Positions 28,599 through 40,107 of a stretch of 64,000 bases of DNA are shown one piece after another (position 1 is the stretch's first letter; every line of letters starts with the position of its first letter). Both the position numbers and the translations under genes were made by a program. Below the pieces are notes generated by a model. The model had not been told where the DNA came from. It searched no databases and worked only from the letters and a program-made list of their open reading frames with translations. The DNA lies in assembly GCA_023228945.1 (NCBI GenBank), contig JALOAI010000013.1, forward strand, positions 62,001 to 126,000, read 5' to 3'. This DNA is from Pigmentiphaga sp. (GTDB taxonomy: Bacteria; Pseudomonadota; Gammaproteobacteria; Burkholderiales; Burkholderiaceae_B).

Positions 28599-29177
28599 GT
28601 GGAAGCCTTCCTCGTTTCAACCGGTGTCGTGGCCCTCGCCGAAATCGGCGATAAAACCCAACTGCTCGCCTTTCTCCTGGCCGCCCGCTGGCGCCGGCCG
28701 CTGCCCATCCTGGCCGGCATCCTGGCCGCAACCTTGGTCAACCATGCCCTTGCGGGCGCCCTGGGCGCCTGGCTGACCACCTGGCTGGCCCCCGACACCC
28801 TCCGCTGGATTCTGGGCTTCGGCTTCCTCGCGATGGCGGTATGGATCCTTATCCCCGACAAGATCGACGATACCGCTCCCACCGCCGGCCGGTTCGGCGT
28901 GTTCGGCACGACGCTGGTCGTCTTCTTCCTGGCGGAGATGGGGGATAAAACCCAGATCGCGACCGTTGCCCTGGCGGCGCAATACCAGGCCTTTCTCGCA
29001 GTGGTGGTCGGCACGACGCTGGGCATGATGATCGCCAATACGCCCGCCGTCCTGGTGGGCGGCCGGCTTGCCCAGCACATGCCGGTACGCCTGGTGCATG
29101 GCATCGCCGCCTGTATTTTCGCGCTCCTCGGGCTGGCCACTCTGCTGAGGGCCGACCGCCTGCTGGCTCTGTGGTAG
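28599..29177 (+). CDS. GDT1/TMEM165 (UPF0016) family manganese exporter
   Basis: A 192-residue membrane protein with six helices and two inverted repeats, each with the metal-binding motif E-x-G-D-K-T (AEIGDKTQLLAF and AEMGDKTQIATV). Bacterial members such as MneA export Mn2+. The start is GTG at 28599 (GGGGAATATTC-GTG). The upstream open frame to 28452 covers the riboswitch and is not coding. Riboswitch plus family give strong mutual support. Confidence 0.93.
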   Translation: MEAFLVSTGVVALAEIGDKTQLLAFLLAARWRRPLPILAGILAATLVNHALAGALGAWLTTWLAPDTLRWILGFGFLAMAVWILIPDKIDDTAPTAGRFGVFGTTLVVFFLAEMGDKTQIATVALAAQYQAFLAVVVGTTLGMMIANTPAVLVGGRLAQHMPVRLVHGIAACIFALLGLATLLRADRLLALW

Positions 29178-29265
29178 CCAAAGCGCCCAGGCGGTTGACG
29201 GATTAGAATCGAAAATGGGGCCTGAGGCGTCCTCAGGCTTGCCCCGCCCGTTAGCACGGTTGCCC

Positions 29266-29279
29266 TTGACCCAGATCAA
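29266..29279 (+). promoter_or_regulatory. FNR/ANR-like site upstream of ligAB
   Basis: TTGAC-CCAG-ATCAA differs at one position from the FNR/ANR consensus TTGAT-N4-ATCAA. A TATACT (29325-29330) lies downstream; if this is the -10 box, the site is centred near -65, close to a class I activator position. A hairpin CCTGAGG/CCTCAGG (29221-29237) just upstream may end the exporter transcript. Confidence 0.4.
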
Positions 29280-29395
29280 CAGTCGTCGCGGCGAAGTTCG
29301 CTAACATGATAACGATTGGCGGGATATACTGCGATGTCCTCCATCGCGTGCCAATTCCTCCGCGTCGCTTACCGCCTGCCCCCCAAGGTGCCGCC

Positions 29396-29713
29396 ATGAG
29401 CCTCTATCAAGTTCAGAAGTTCCTGTTCGAACTCAATCGCAGCACGACGTTCCAGGAGCGCTATCGCCAGGATTTCGAGTCCCTGCTGTCCGATTTCGAC
29501 CTTACCCCCGACGAACAGCGCGCCCTGCGCGACGAAGACATCGGCCTGCTCTATGTGCTGGGGGTCAACGGCCAGATCCTGATGCACTACGCCGCCTTCC
29601 TGGGCGTGGAATGGACCGACTACCTCAATCGCATGCGCAAGGGCGTGGATATCCATGGGCCGGTGCGTGCCGGCGTCTATGCCATGACCACCGATCGCAA
29701 CGTGGTCGAATAA
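29396..29713 (+). CDS. Extradiol dioxygenase small (LigA-like) subunit
   Basis: A 105-residue all-helical protein like LigA, the alpha subunit of protocatechuate 4,5-dioxygenase, which closes the active site of the LigB partner. Seen: VQKFLFELNRS, LTPDEQRALRDEDIGLLYVLGVNGQILMHYAAF. The ATG at 29396 fits the family; the upstream frame is discarded. It lies 28 bp before its beta partner. Confidence 0.88.
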   Translation: MSLYQVQKFLFELNRSTTFQERYRQDFESLLSDFDLTPDEQRALRDEDIGLLYVLGVNGQILMHYAAFLGVEWTDYLNRMRKGVDIHGPVRAGVYAMTTDRNVVE

Positions 29714-29741
29714 CGCCACCCTTTTTTGCAAAGGTAATGCT

Positions 29742-30560
29742 ATGAGTCTGGTTTACGCTGGCGTCTGCAGCCACGCCCCCGGCATCACCGGCCGGATCGA
29801 TCGCGTGGCGCCCGAGGTGCGCGCCCAAATGGCCGAAGGCTATGCCCGCATGCGCGACGATATCAAGGCGCTGAACGTCGACGCGCTGATCGTGATCGCC
29901 GCCGAGCACTTTGCCAATTTCTTCTTCAACAACATGCCGGTGTTCGCGGTCGGCATGGCCGATCAGTACCACGGCCCGATCGAAGATCCGGAGTGGCTCA
30001 AGATCGAGCGTACCCGGGTGCCGGGCAATGCCGAGCTGTCGCGGCGCCTGATCACCGAGCTGATGAAAACCATCGATGTCGCCGTATGTGAAGAATGGCA
30101 GTTCGACCACGGCATCATGGTGCCCGTCCATCTGCTCACGCCGGGCTACGATGTGCCGATCATCCCCATGAACCTCAACTGCCAGGCCCCGCCGCTCACG
30201 CCGCTGGCCCGGGCCTGGACTTTCGGCGAAGAACTGCGCCGCGCCTGCGATGCCCTGCCCGAACGCATCGCCCTGGTGGGCACCGGCGGCATCTCGCATT
30301 GGCCGGCCACCCCCGACTCGGGCAGGATCAACTGGGACTGGGACCGCAAGTTCATGGACGAATGGACGCGCAACGACAAAGCGGCCATGCTGGGCTACAC
30401 CGACGAGCAGATCTACGAAGAGGCCGGACAAGGCGGCTTCGAGATCCGCACCTTCATCAGCGTGGCGGCCGCCGCCGGCGGTCAAGGCCATGTGCATCTG
30501 TGCACGCCGGTGCCGCCCGTGGCCGTGAGCGTCACCGTGGCGTCGATGGATATCGTCTGA
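29742..30560 (+). CDS. Extradiol dioxygenase catalytic (LigB-like) subunit
   Basis: A 272-residue class III extradiol dioxygenase. Iron-ligand histidines are His11 (CSHAPGI) and His56 (AAEHFANFF). GTGGISHWPATPDSGRINWDWD holds the second-shell His. With the LigA-like protein it should open a protocatechuate- or gallate-type catechol using Fe(II) and O2. The exact substrate is not evident; no ring-fission hydratase or aldolase genes follow. Confidence 0.88.
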   Translation: MSLVYAGVCSHAPGITGRIDRVAPEVRAQMAEGYARMRDDIKALNVDALIVIAAEHFANFFFNNMPVFAVGMADQYHGPIEDPEWLKIERTRVPGNAELSRRLITELMKTIDVAVCEEWQFDHGIMVPVHLLTPGYDVPIIPMNLNCQAPPLTPLARAWTFGEELRRACDALPERIALVGTGGISHWPATPDSGRINWDWDRKFMDEWTRNDKAAMLGYTDEQIYEEAGQGGFEIRTFISVAAAAGGQGHVHLCTPVPPVAVSVTVASMDIV

Positions 30561-30698
30561 TCCGGCCGGGGCGGGCGCCCCGCCTCGCACCGGCGCCCGC
30601 ACACCTTCGTCTCTTGAAGAGCTCCGGCCTGTTGGGCCGAATTTTTCCGCCACCCTTGGCCTCCCCGTGAACGGCGAGGCTTGTGCCTGGGCGCGTGG

Positions 30699-31673
30699 TC
30701 AAGCCCGCTCGAACTCCCGCACCGGCCGGGCACCCTGGCGGGCCGGCCGCACGTCGTGGCCATCGGGCAGCCGGATGGCTTCGGGTTCGTAGGGCCCGAC
30801 CACACCGCGCACCTCATCACCGGCAACGGTGATACGCTCCATTTTGCGCCGCTGCGGATAGTAATCGTGGGCGGCGTAGTGTTGCACCGAGCGGTTGTCC
30901 CACATCACCACCATATCGGGCTCCCACTTCACCCGTAACTGATACTCGGGCACCGTGGCGCGGGCATAGAGATAATTCAACAGCCCTTGGCTTTCGGCCT
31001 CGGGCAGGTCGCGGATCGCCACCGTGAACTGGGCGTTGACGAAGATCGAGCGCCTGCCGCTCACCGGGTGGACGCGCACCACGGGATGCCAGGGATTGGG
31101 AAAGCGCTTTTCGATGTCGCGCAGCTTGGCCTGGTGCTCGTCGGAAGTCGTGAACAGCGGGCGGAAGGTCTTGAAATCATGCCGCGCCACCATCCCATGG
31201 ATGTACTGCTTCAGGCGCTCCGACAAACCCGTGTAGGCCGCGTTCATGCTGGAGAACAAAGTATCGCCGCCGTAGGCCGGAACGATCTTGGCCCGCAGGA
31301 TGGTGGCCATCGGCGGCGCCAGCCGGAAGGTTTCGTCGGAATGCCATTGGTCGGTAAGCGCGGGCGGGTTGTCGGCCGAGTAATCCAGCACGATGACTTC
31401 GCGCTTGTCATCGAGGTTGGGCGAAAAGGGATGGACGGAGAGTTCGCCGAATCGTGCACCGAACGCCATTTGCTGCTCTAGCGTGATGTCTTGATTGCGC
31501 ATAACGATGACTTCGTGGCGCACGAAAGCATCGTGGATGGCGGCGAACTGCTCGTCGCTCAAGGGGCGACGAAGATCCACGCCTCGGATCTCGGCGCCGA
31601 TATTGCCGTTGAGGCGGACGACCTGGACACCGGCGGCCTCGGTCACGGCTGGCGCGGCGGGAGCTTGCGACAT
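30699..31673 (-). CDS. TauD/TfdA family Fe(II)/2-oxoglutarate dioxygenase
   Basis: A 324-residue enzyme with the His-x-Asp pair in DQWHSDETFRLAPP and the distal His in RSVQHYAAHDYYPQRRKMER, where the 2-oxoglutarate Arg also lies. Substrates in the family include taurine and 2,4-dichlorophenoxyacetate. ATG at 31673 is favoured because GGAG lies 7 nt upstream; ATG at 31679 is too close to it. It is a single gene convergent with ligB. Substrate unknown. Confidence 0.87.
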   Translation of the reverse strand: MSQAPAAPAVTEAAGVQVVRLNGNIGAEIRGVDLRRPLSDEQFAAIHDAFVRHEVIVMRNQDITLEQQMAFGARFGELSVHPFSPNLDDKREVIVLDYSADNPPALTDQWHSDETFRLAPPMATILRAKIVPAYGGDTLFSSMNAAYTGLSERLKQYIHGMVARHDFKTFRPLFTTSDEHQAKLRDIEKRFPNPWHPVVRVHPVSGRRSIFVNAQFTVAIRDLPEAESQGLLNYLYARATVPEYQLRVKWEPDMVVMWDNRSVQHYAAHDYYPQRRKMERITVAGDEVRGVVGPYEPEAIRLPDGHDVRPARQGARPVREFERA

Positions 31674-31807
31674 GATCATTCTCCAGTGGAACGAGATGGC
31701 CATGAATTGGCCACCACATATTTGCCAGTATCAATTAATTGCTTGACGAAGTCAATAAATTGGCGCATAGAGAACCATGATGTCCGGCGGTTGCCGCGCC
31801 CGGTTTT

Positions 31808-31955
31808 TGTCGCAGGACCGCCCCCCCCTTTGGGGGGCAGCGCCGCCGCTGGCGGCAAGCGTGGGGGCAGTTTTTGTCGCAGGGCCGCCCTAAGGCAAAA
31901 AGCCCTCTTTGGGGGCAGCGCCGCCGCTTCAGCGGCAAGCGTGGGGGCAGTTTTC
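31808..31955 (+). repeat. Two diverged family-A repeats
   Basis: Two copies (GTCGCAGGACCGCC ... GCAAGCGTGGGGGCAG, then GTCGCAGGGCCGCC ... GCAAGCGTGGGGGCAGTTTT) occupy the gap between the MarR gene and the TauD gene. The variable central stem reads GCCGCTGGCGGC in one and GCCGCTTCAGCGGC in the other, a compensatory change that keeps the hairpin. Confidence 0.83.
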
Positions 31956-32025
31956 CGAATGCATGGGCCAAGCGGCCGCGCCGAGCCTCTCCCTGCCGCC
32001 CGGCGTCCGGCCCGATCCGGAGGCT

Positions 32026-32529
32026 TCAGCCCCGATGCCGCGCCCCGCGGGCAGTATGGCGCTCGTCCGCGAGCATCAGCTCGGCCTCATCGATGAGCGC
32101 GTCCATGGCGGCATGCAGCACTTGCTGCTGCTGCGCATCCAGCCGTGCCATCAGGCGCCGGTCGCGCTCTTCGATGATGGCCTGGATGGCGCGCCCGACT
32201 TCTCGGCCTTGATCGGTGAAGGCGATCTCGCGCACGCGGGCGTCGCCAGGATGGACGCTGCGCACCACCAGACCCTTGGCCACCAGCGAGTCGATCGTCC
32301 GGGTGGCCACCGCGTTGTCGATGCTGGCTTCGCTGATGAGCTGGGCCAGCGGCATCGGGCCGTCGAGACGCGGCAACATCTCGGCGATCATGCGGCATTG
32401 CGTGTTGGTGAGTCCGAAGCGGTCGGCATAGATGAGTGTGGACGCCCGCGTATAGAGCAGGTGAAAACGCCGCATCTGGAAGCTGAAACGCGACTTGAGT
32501 TGCCGCAATGCCTGTTGCTCGTCCGCCAT
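32026..32529 (-). CDS. MarR family transcriptional regulator
   Basis: A 167-residue winged-helix protein (MPLAQLISEASIDNAVATRTID recognition region; wing VHPGDARVREIAFTDQG). The ligand is unknown; MarR proteins near catabolic genes often sense phenolic acids. It is 226 bp downstream of the flavoprotein gene on the same strand. The longer open frame upstream is not supported by homology. Confidence 0.85.
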   Translation of the reverse strand: MADEQQALRQLKSRFSFQMRRFHLLYTRASTLIYADRFGLTNTQCRMIAEMLPRLDGPMPLAQLISEASIDNAVATRTIDSLVAKGLVVRSVHPGDARVREIAFTDQGREVGRAIQAIIEERDRRLMARLDAQQQQVLHAAMDALIDEAELMLADERHTARGARHRG

Positions 32530-32755
32530 AGGAGTTCCGTCGTACCGCCGAGTCCGAAGCTCCGCAACGTACCACGAATCCATTCCGCCGGCGGAACGAA
32601 GCCGGAGGATCCGGGACCGGGAAGGAGAGAAACGGCGCGCCTCGGCAGGAGCGAGGGGGGACTCCGGCGCCTCCGCCCCCTGTAGTGTGCGGCGGCGCTC
32701 GCGGTGCGGAAGCCGGCCCCGAGGCCGCATGTGCCCCGGGTGAATAGAGTGCCGG

Positions 32756-34336
32756 TCAGCGCCTGGCCAGCGAATTGGCGACGTGAAAGCCCGAGACCCC
32801 GCCCAGGCCGGGCCCGGGGTGGGTGGAGGCGCCGATATGGTAGAGGTTTTTGATTGGCGTGCCGTGGTCTTTCACGCCGCGCAGCGGACGCCAGAACAGG
32901 TATTGGTCGATCGTGCACTCGCCCGAGTAGGGATCGCCGCCGACCAGGTTGATATTCATGCTTTCGAGGTCGGCCGGCGACACCAGCTTGCGGCCCAGCG
33001 TGGCCTGTTTGAGGTTGGGCGCATGCACGGCCAGCCGATCAAGAATGCGGTCGGCGTAGCGCTCGGTTACCTCGGACGTCCAGCGGCCATCGGCCGGCGC
33101 CGCAATTTGGCCGGCGGCATCGCCACGGATCTCGCGCGGGCACTCCGGCAACTGGATCCACAGCACCGCGCCGCCCGCCGGTGCCCGCGAGGGATCCACC
33201 GCGCACGGCTGGGCGACGCAAATGGTGCCTTCGGCCGGCAACAGGCCGCGCTCGGCTTCGTTGACCGCGCGCGATACGCCATCGAGGCCAGGCGTGAGAT
33301 GCAGGTAGAGCACGTCGTTGAGCTTGGGATCGGCCCACTTCAGCGGCTCGGACAAGGCCACGTGGATCTGCATATTGCCTTTGCCGTAGCGATACTCGGC
33401 CGCCTGGCGGCGCAGTTCGGCCGGTGCCTTGTCGGCGCCCAGCAGGCGACCGTATAGCTGGGTGGGAGTCACGTTGCACACCACGTGCTTGGCCTTGAAC
33501 TCGCGGCCGTCGCTGGCGCGCACGCCTTGCGCTTTGCCGCCCGCAACCAGAATCTCGGCCACATCGACGCCGGTTTCAAACGCTCCGCCGGCACGCTCGA
33601 CGATGGCCCGGAAGGCATCCACCGTACGCGCATTACCGCCCTTGACGAACGGCAGGCCCACGCCTTCGAGGGAAAAGCAGATCACCTGCGCCATCAGGGC
33701 GGACATGGGCGACTCCGGGCCCAGGCCGGTATGCAGTACCCAGGGCGCGAGCAAGGCGCGGGAGAGGTCGGACTGAAAACGCCCCCCCAGCCAGGCCCGG
33801 GCGCTTTGCGTCGCGGGGCCAAAAAACGACACGGTTTTGTGGGCACCTTGTTTGAGCACACGGCCCAGCATCATTTTGCCGACGCTGGAGCTCCAGAGCT
33901 CGTTGCCCAGCAAGGCGAAGATCAATTGAGCGTTGTCTTCGACGAATCTCATGCCCTCGGCGTAGGCCTCGCCGTCTTGGGGATGCAGGGCGGAAAACGC
34001 GGCGATGTTCGCGGCGCGGTCGCGGCCCAGCACCAGCGAACGTCCGTCGGGCAACAGCACACCCGTGGGAGTGTCGTTGTTGCCATAGGCAAGGCCGTTG
34101 GCATGCAAGGCGTCTTTCAGCTCGGCATAACCCGGCGAGGTCACGAACAAGGGATGCGCCGTGGACATCGTATCGTGCAGATAACCCGGAAGCGTCAGCT
34201 CCTCGGTGCGAATGCAGCCGCCCAACACGGATTCGCGTTCGAGCACCAGCACTTTTTTACCGCGCTGCGCCATCACCCCGGCGCACACCAGGGAGTTGAT
34301 ACCACTGCCGACAACGATCGCGTCGTATTGACTCAT
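32756..34336 (-). CDS. Phytoene desaturase-like FAD-dependent oxidoreductase
   Basis: A 526-residue protein with an N-terminal dinucleotide fold (YDAIVVGSGINSLVCAGVMAQRG) and the C-terminal FAD motif YHIGASTHPGPGLGGVSG shared by CrtI/COG1233 proteins. Relatives include carotenoid desaturases and the mammalian PYROXD2. No other carotenoid genes are present, so a carotenoid role is unlikely. Its substrate is unknown. The gene is flanked by MarR and AraC regulators on the same strand. Confidence 0.85.
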   Translation of the reverse strand: MSQYDAIVVGSGINSLVCAGVMAQRGKKVLVLERESVLGGCIRTEELTLPGYLHDTMSTAHPLFVTSPGYAELKDALHANGLAYGNNDTPTGVLLPDGRSLVLGRDRAANIAAFSALHPQDGEAYAEGMRFVEDNAQLIFALLGNELWSSSVGKMMLGRVLKQGAHKTVSFFGPATQSARAWLGGRFQSDLSRALLAPWVLHTGLGPESPMSALMAQVICFSLEGVGLPFVKGGNARTVDAFRAIVERAGGAFETGVDVAEILVAGGKAQGVRASDGREFKAKHVVCNVTPTQLYGRLLGADKAPAELRRQAAEYRYGKGNMQIHVALSEPLKWADPKLNDVLYLHLTPGLDGVSRAVNEAERGLLPAEGTICVAQPCAVDPSRAPAGGAVLWIQLPECPREIRGDAAGQIAAPADGRWTSEVTERYADRILDRLAVHAPNLKQATLGRKLVSPADLESMNINLVGGDPYSGECTIDQYLFWRPLRGVKDHGTPIKNLYHIGASTHPGPGLGGVSGFHVANSLARR

Positions 34337-34450
34337 GGGATATATCTCTTGTTCGGAAGACACGGAAAAAGCGGCTCCGGCGGTGCCGGAGCCCCGGTCC
34401 GCCAGCTTGCCCGAGCCCGGCTCCAGCCGCTATCCAGTATGCGCAGAACG

Positions 34451-35548
34451 CTATCCGCAATCGGCAAGCGCACACCGTCGGGACTCGTGCCCTGCCGGCG
34501 GCCCGGTATCGCTGGGGAGCTCGCCGTACCGCTGGCGATAGTAGGCCGAAAAACGGCCGAGATGGCCGAAGCCGAACTCGAGCGCGATGTCGGTGACGCT
34601 GCGTTCGGGCTGGCGCTGCAAGAGCTCGCGCGCCGCCTCCAGGCGGCGCTGGCGCAGCCAGGCCATGGGCGCCAGGCCGAAATGGCGCTGGCAAAGCAGG
34701 TTGAGCAGGCGCGGGCTGACCCCTGCCGCGGCCGCGAGATCCGCCAGCGTCAAGGATGATCCCAGATGGCTGTCGAGGTAGCGCTCCAGCCGGCTCAGGC
34801 GCTCCGCATCGGCCCGCGGCAAGGCCGGCGGCAGGCCGGGCTCGGGGGTACAGGGCAACACCCCCGGCTGGTGCGCCAGCAGGAACAGGGCCATGGCTTG
34901 CTCGAACTGCCGCCGCCACAGCGGGTGCACGGTATCGGCTTCGGCCTGTGGCGGGACCAGTAGGCATTGCTGCACCAGCCCCTGCCACACCGGCAACAGG
35001 CTCGCGGGCAGCTTGTACGCCGGCGGCAGCGCCAGCGAATCGCCGACGCGCCGCGGCGTCAGGCCGCCGTCTTCGGCGGCCTGGATATGGTTCAGCACCC
35101 CTGCCAACAGGCGGTGCGGGAGCTTGACGATGAGCTGTTCGCAATCGCGCTGCCACAACAGCCGCGCCGATCGCTGCGGCGACAGCACCGCGACTTCGCC
35201 CGGCGCCACCGGCACCGACACGCCGTCGCTCTCGAAGTGGCTGTGACCGCGCAACGGCATCTGCACCAGGGTGAAGTCGCGGAACGCCTGCGGCCGGATT
35301 TCCACCTCGGCGCCGTAGCGCAAGGCCATCAGGGCGATGCCGCCCAGATCGTGGCGAAACAGTGCGGCCTCGACGCTGCCCCGCCCCCAGCGCAGGTCGT
35401 GCGGCGTGATGGCGCGCGTGAGCTCGCGTTGCGAGGTGGCGGGCGAACGCGACTGGAACACCGGCTTGCGATACAAGGCCGAGAGATCAAGGGATGGGGT
35501 AAAGCCCATGGACGCTTGCGTGAAAGTGGGAGAGGCCCAGGACGTCAT
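34451..35548 (-). CDS. AraC family transcriptional regulator
   Basis: A 365-residue protein: an N-terminal ligand/dimerisation part of the AraC-binding-like type (FTLVQMPLRGHSHFESDG) and a C-terminal double HTH (SLTLADLAAAAGVSPRLLNL and SVTDIALEFGFGHLGRFS-AYYRQRYGELP). It lies 114 bp before the flavoprotein gene and probably activates it. A hairpin GGCTCCGG/CCGGAGCC sits in that gap. Confidence 0.88.
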   Translation of the reverse strand: MTSWASPTFTQASMGFTPSLDLSALYRKPVFQSRSPATSQRELTRAITPHDLRWGRGSVEAALFRHDLGGIALMALRYGAEVEIRPQAFRDFTLVQMPLRGHSHFESDGVSVPVAPGEVAVLSPQRSARLLWQRDCEQLIVKLPHRLLAGVLNHIQAAEDGGLTPRRVGDSLALPPAYKLPASLLPVWQGLVQQCLLVPPQAEADTVHPLWRRQFEQAMALFLLAHQPGVLPCTPEPGLPPALPRADAERLSRLERYLDSHLGSSLTLADLAAAAGVSPRLLNLLCQRHFGLAPMAWLRQRRLEAARELLQRQPERSVTDIALEFGFGHLGRFSAYYRQRYGELPSDTGPPAGHESRRCALADCG

Positions 35549-35875
35549 ACTCTACAAGCAAACCGCGCACCGGGCCACTGCGCGCCGGCTCCGGCGTGAC
35601 GAAGGTTCCTCTGAAGAGTGGCGGAGCAGCTCCGGCGGAAAGGCTGGGGTTCTTCACGATGCCCGCCGCCGGGAGGCGGCCTGCTTGGAATTTCCGGGAA
35701 CGTCCCCATCCTTCGATGACAACGAGCAAGCCCCGAGACGGCGCCGGAAGGCGGCTTCCGCGGGGCCATCATGAATCGCGCCGAGCTTGCCCATGCACCG
35801 CCACCGCTGGCTTGAAGGGCGACAACGGTAGCCACCTTGAGGGACGATAACGATAGCCACCTGTCGGAAACCGCC
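35549..35875. other. Gene-free stretch upstream of rpoD with short direct repeat
   Basis: No convincing gene. An imperfect direct repeat with core (G/A)TAGCCACCT lies at 35817-35837 and 35841-35862, just before the rpoD promoter. Several short open frames on both strands have no recognisable product. Confidence 0.5.
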
Positions 35876-35904
35876 TTGAGGCTTTTCAGCCAAAATGGTA
35901 GAAT
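35876..35904 (+). promoter_or_regulatory. Probable rpoD promoter
   Basis: TTGAGG (35876-35881), 17-bp spacer, TAGAAT (35899-35904). It gives rpoD a leader of about 310 nt. A 94-codon open frame in this leader (35933-36217) ends six bases before rpoD but resembles nothing and is not called. Confidence 0.6.
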
Positions 35905-36223
35905 ATAAGGTTACCGGGAAAGTTACTCAACCATGACTTCACCGACGCCTGCGGCTGCACCCGAACCTGGCCTTCATGATGGCCGCCCCCGGGATGCCTG
36001 CCCGGCGCTGGCCTCTTGGCCGCTTCTGAGGCTTTTCCTCGTGATGGGGTCCGCCCCGCTTGAAACCAAACGCGCTGCATCCGTGTCCAAGCCGGACGGA
36101 AGCCGCTGTGCCCGTGGCACGGCTGTTCCTCCAGGCTGGCCACTGTCGCGAACTCCTCCGCGGCCCGCGCGCGCCTTTCTTTCCCACCTGCCGCTTCCGG
36201 CAGGCCACACCGGTTGAGGAACC

Positions 36224-38479
<2,256 letters not shown>

Positions 38480-38498
38480 GCCGCTCTCGCCAATAAAA

Positions 38499-38567
38499 CG
38501 CCCCCGACCTGGTGGGGGCGCATTCACCGGCAAGGCCGCCACGACGAGGGCCTTGCCGGTGTTTTTT
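38499..38567 (+). terminator. rpoD terminator, two hairpins
   Basis: A first stem (CGCCCCC/GGGGGCG, 38499-38520) is followed by a second (CACCGGCAAGGCC/GGCCTTGCCGGTG, 38525-38561) and T6. The second is a textbook intrinsic terminator. Confidence 0.93.
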
Positions 38568-38604
38568 GCTTGTCCCAAGAAGGGCCTTGGGCAAGCGGTT
38601 TCGT

Positions 38605-40104
38605 TTATGCGTTTTGCAGCGCCATCGGCCGCCGGATGGTCTTGTACATCACCCAGCCCAGCATCAAAACGATGACCGCCACACAAGCCGCACTGATGGG
38701 ACGGGTGACAAACACCACCATGTCGCCACGGGACAAGAGCAACGCCCTGCGGAAGTTCTCCTCCACCAAGGGACCCAGGACGAACGCCAGCAGCAGGGGC
38801 GCGGGCGGGACGCCCAGACGGCTGAAGGCGTAGCCCAGGATGCCGACGCCCAGCACGACCCAAACGTCGAACAGATTGTTATTGGCGCTATAGACGCCAA
38901 TGCAAATCAGGAACAAGACGGTGGGATAAATGAAACGATACGGTACGGATAGCAGCTTTACCCACATCCCGATCAAGGGGATGTTGAGAATCATCAGCAT
39001 CAAGTTGCCAACACCGAAACTCACCAAAAGGCCCCAGAACAGATCGGGATGTTCGGAGATCAATTGGGGACCGGGCTGGATGTTGTGAATCATCAAGGCG
39101 CCCAGCATCAGGGCCATGATGGCATCGCCAGGAATGCCCAACGTGAGGGTTGGGATGAAGGCAGTGATAGCGCCGGCGCTATTCGCGGCCTCCGGTCCCG
39201 CCACGCCTTCGATGGCGCCCTTGCCAAAGCGTTCGGGCTGCTTGGCCACCTTTTTTTCCAAGGCGTAGGACAGAAACGCCGCCAGCGTCCCGCCCGTTCC
39301 CGGCAAAATCCCAAAGAACGAGCCGGCCAAGGCGCCACGGCCAATGGCCGGCATACTCTGGCGTATCTCGCCCTTGGCGGGACGGACGGACCCTCCTTTG
39401 ATCTTCTTGTTGGTGATGAAGGTGCCTTCGCCCAAGTGCCCGGCATACATGAGCACGTCGGCGATGCCAAAGAGCCCCATGGCCAGCGCGATCAAGGACA
39501 CGCCGTCCTGAAGCTCGGGGATGCCGAAGGCATAACGGGCAACGCCACTGTTGACGTCCGTCCCCACCACGCCAAAAATCAAGCCGATGAGTACCGCAGC
39601 AATGCCTTTAAGGGGAGCGCCGGAAGTCAGGGTGGAGGCCGCAAACAAGCCAAGCAACATCAAGGAAAAGTATTCGGCGGGCCCGAAGAGGAAGGCCGCT
39701 TCGGCGAGCGCGGGAGAAAGCAGCATCATCAAGACGATACCGACGACGACCCCTAAAAACGATGCGAACATCGCCATGAACAGGGCGGACCCGCCCCGCC
39801 CTTGCTTTGCCATTGGATTGCCGTCCACGCAAACCACGGCGTGCGATACGGTGCCCGGCAAGTTCAGCAAGATCGCGGTTGTCGCGCCGCCAAAGCTGGT
39901 TCCGTAATAAATGCCGGCCAGCATCATCACGGCACCCGTAGGGTCCATGCCATAGGTAATTGGCAACAGCATCGAAATGGCCGCAAGCGCACCGATGCCG
40001 GGCAGGACGCCGATGACGTTACCGACAAAAACACCAAACAGGGCATAAAGCAGGTTATGCCATGAAAAGGCAGTGGCAATCCCGAGCAGGAGATTATCGA
40101 TCAT
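38605..40104 (-). CDS. tctA: Tripartite tricarboxylate transporter large membrane subunit TctA
   Basis: A 499-residue protein with about 12 helices and family motifs GVLPGIGALAAISMLLP, YGTSFGGATTAILLNLPGT and the second-repeat FFGILPGTGGTLAAFLSYALE. It translocates carboxylates captured by a TctC receptor, using the sodium or proton gradient. It starts 3 bp after tctB. The receptor gene normally upstream of tctB is absent. Confidence 0.95.
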   Translation of the reverse strand: MIDNLLLGIATAFSWHNLLYALFGVFVGNVIGVLPGIGALAAISMLLPITYGMDPTGAVMMLAGIYYGTSFGGATTAILLNLPGTVSHAVVCVDGNPMAKQGRGGSALFMAMFASFLGVVVGIVLMMLLSPALAEAAFLFGPAEYFSLMLLGLFAASTLTSGAPLKGIAAVLIGLIFGVVGTDVNSGVARYAFGIPELQDGVSLIALAMGLFGIADVLMYAGHLGEGTFITNKKIKGGSVRPAKGEIRQSMPAIGRGALAGSFFGILPGTGGTLAAFLSYALEKKVAKQPERFGKGAIEGVAGPEAANSAGAITAFIPTLTLGIPGDAIMALMLGALMIHNIQPGPQLISEHPDLFWGLLVSFGVGNLMLMILNIPLIGMWVKLLSVPYRFIYPTVLFLICIGVYSANNNLFDVWVVLGVGILGYAFSRLGVPPAPLLLAFVLGPLVEENFRRALLLSRGDMVVFVTRPISAACVAVIVLMLGWVMYKTIRRPMALQNA

Positions 40105-40107
40105 GTT

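Noticed and set aside
32756..34336. Carotenoid biosynthesis gene
   Set aside because: Only the general CrtI-like flavoprotein fold is seen; no phytoene synthase, GGPP synthase or cyclase is nearby.
35933..36217. 94-codon open frame ending six bases before rpoD
   Set aside because: Pro/Ala/Arg-rich with no homology I recognise and no ribosome binding site of note; more likely untranslated leader.
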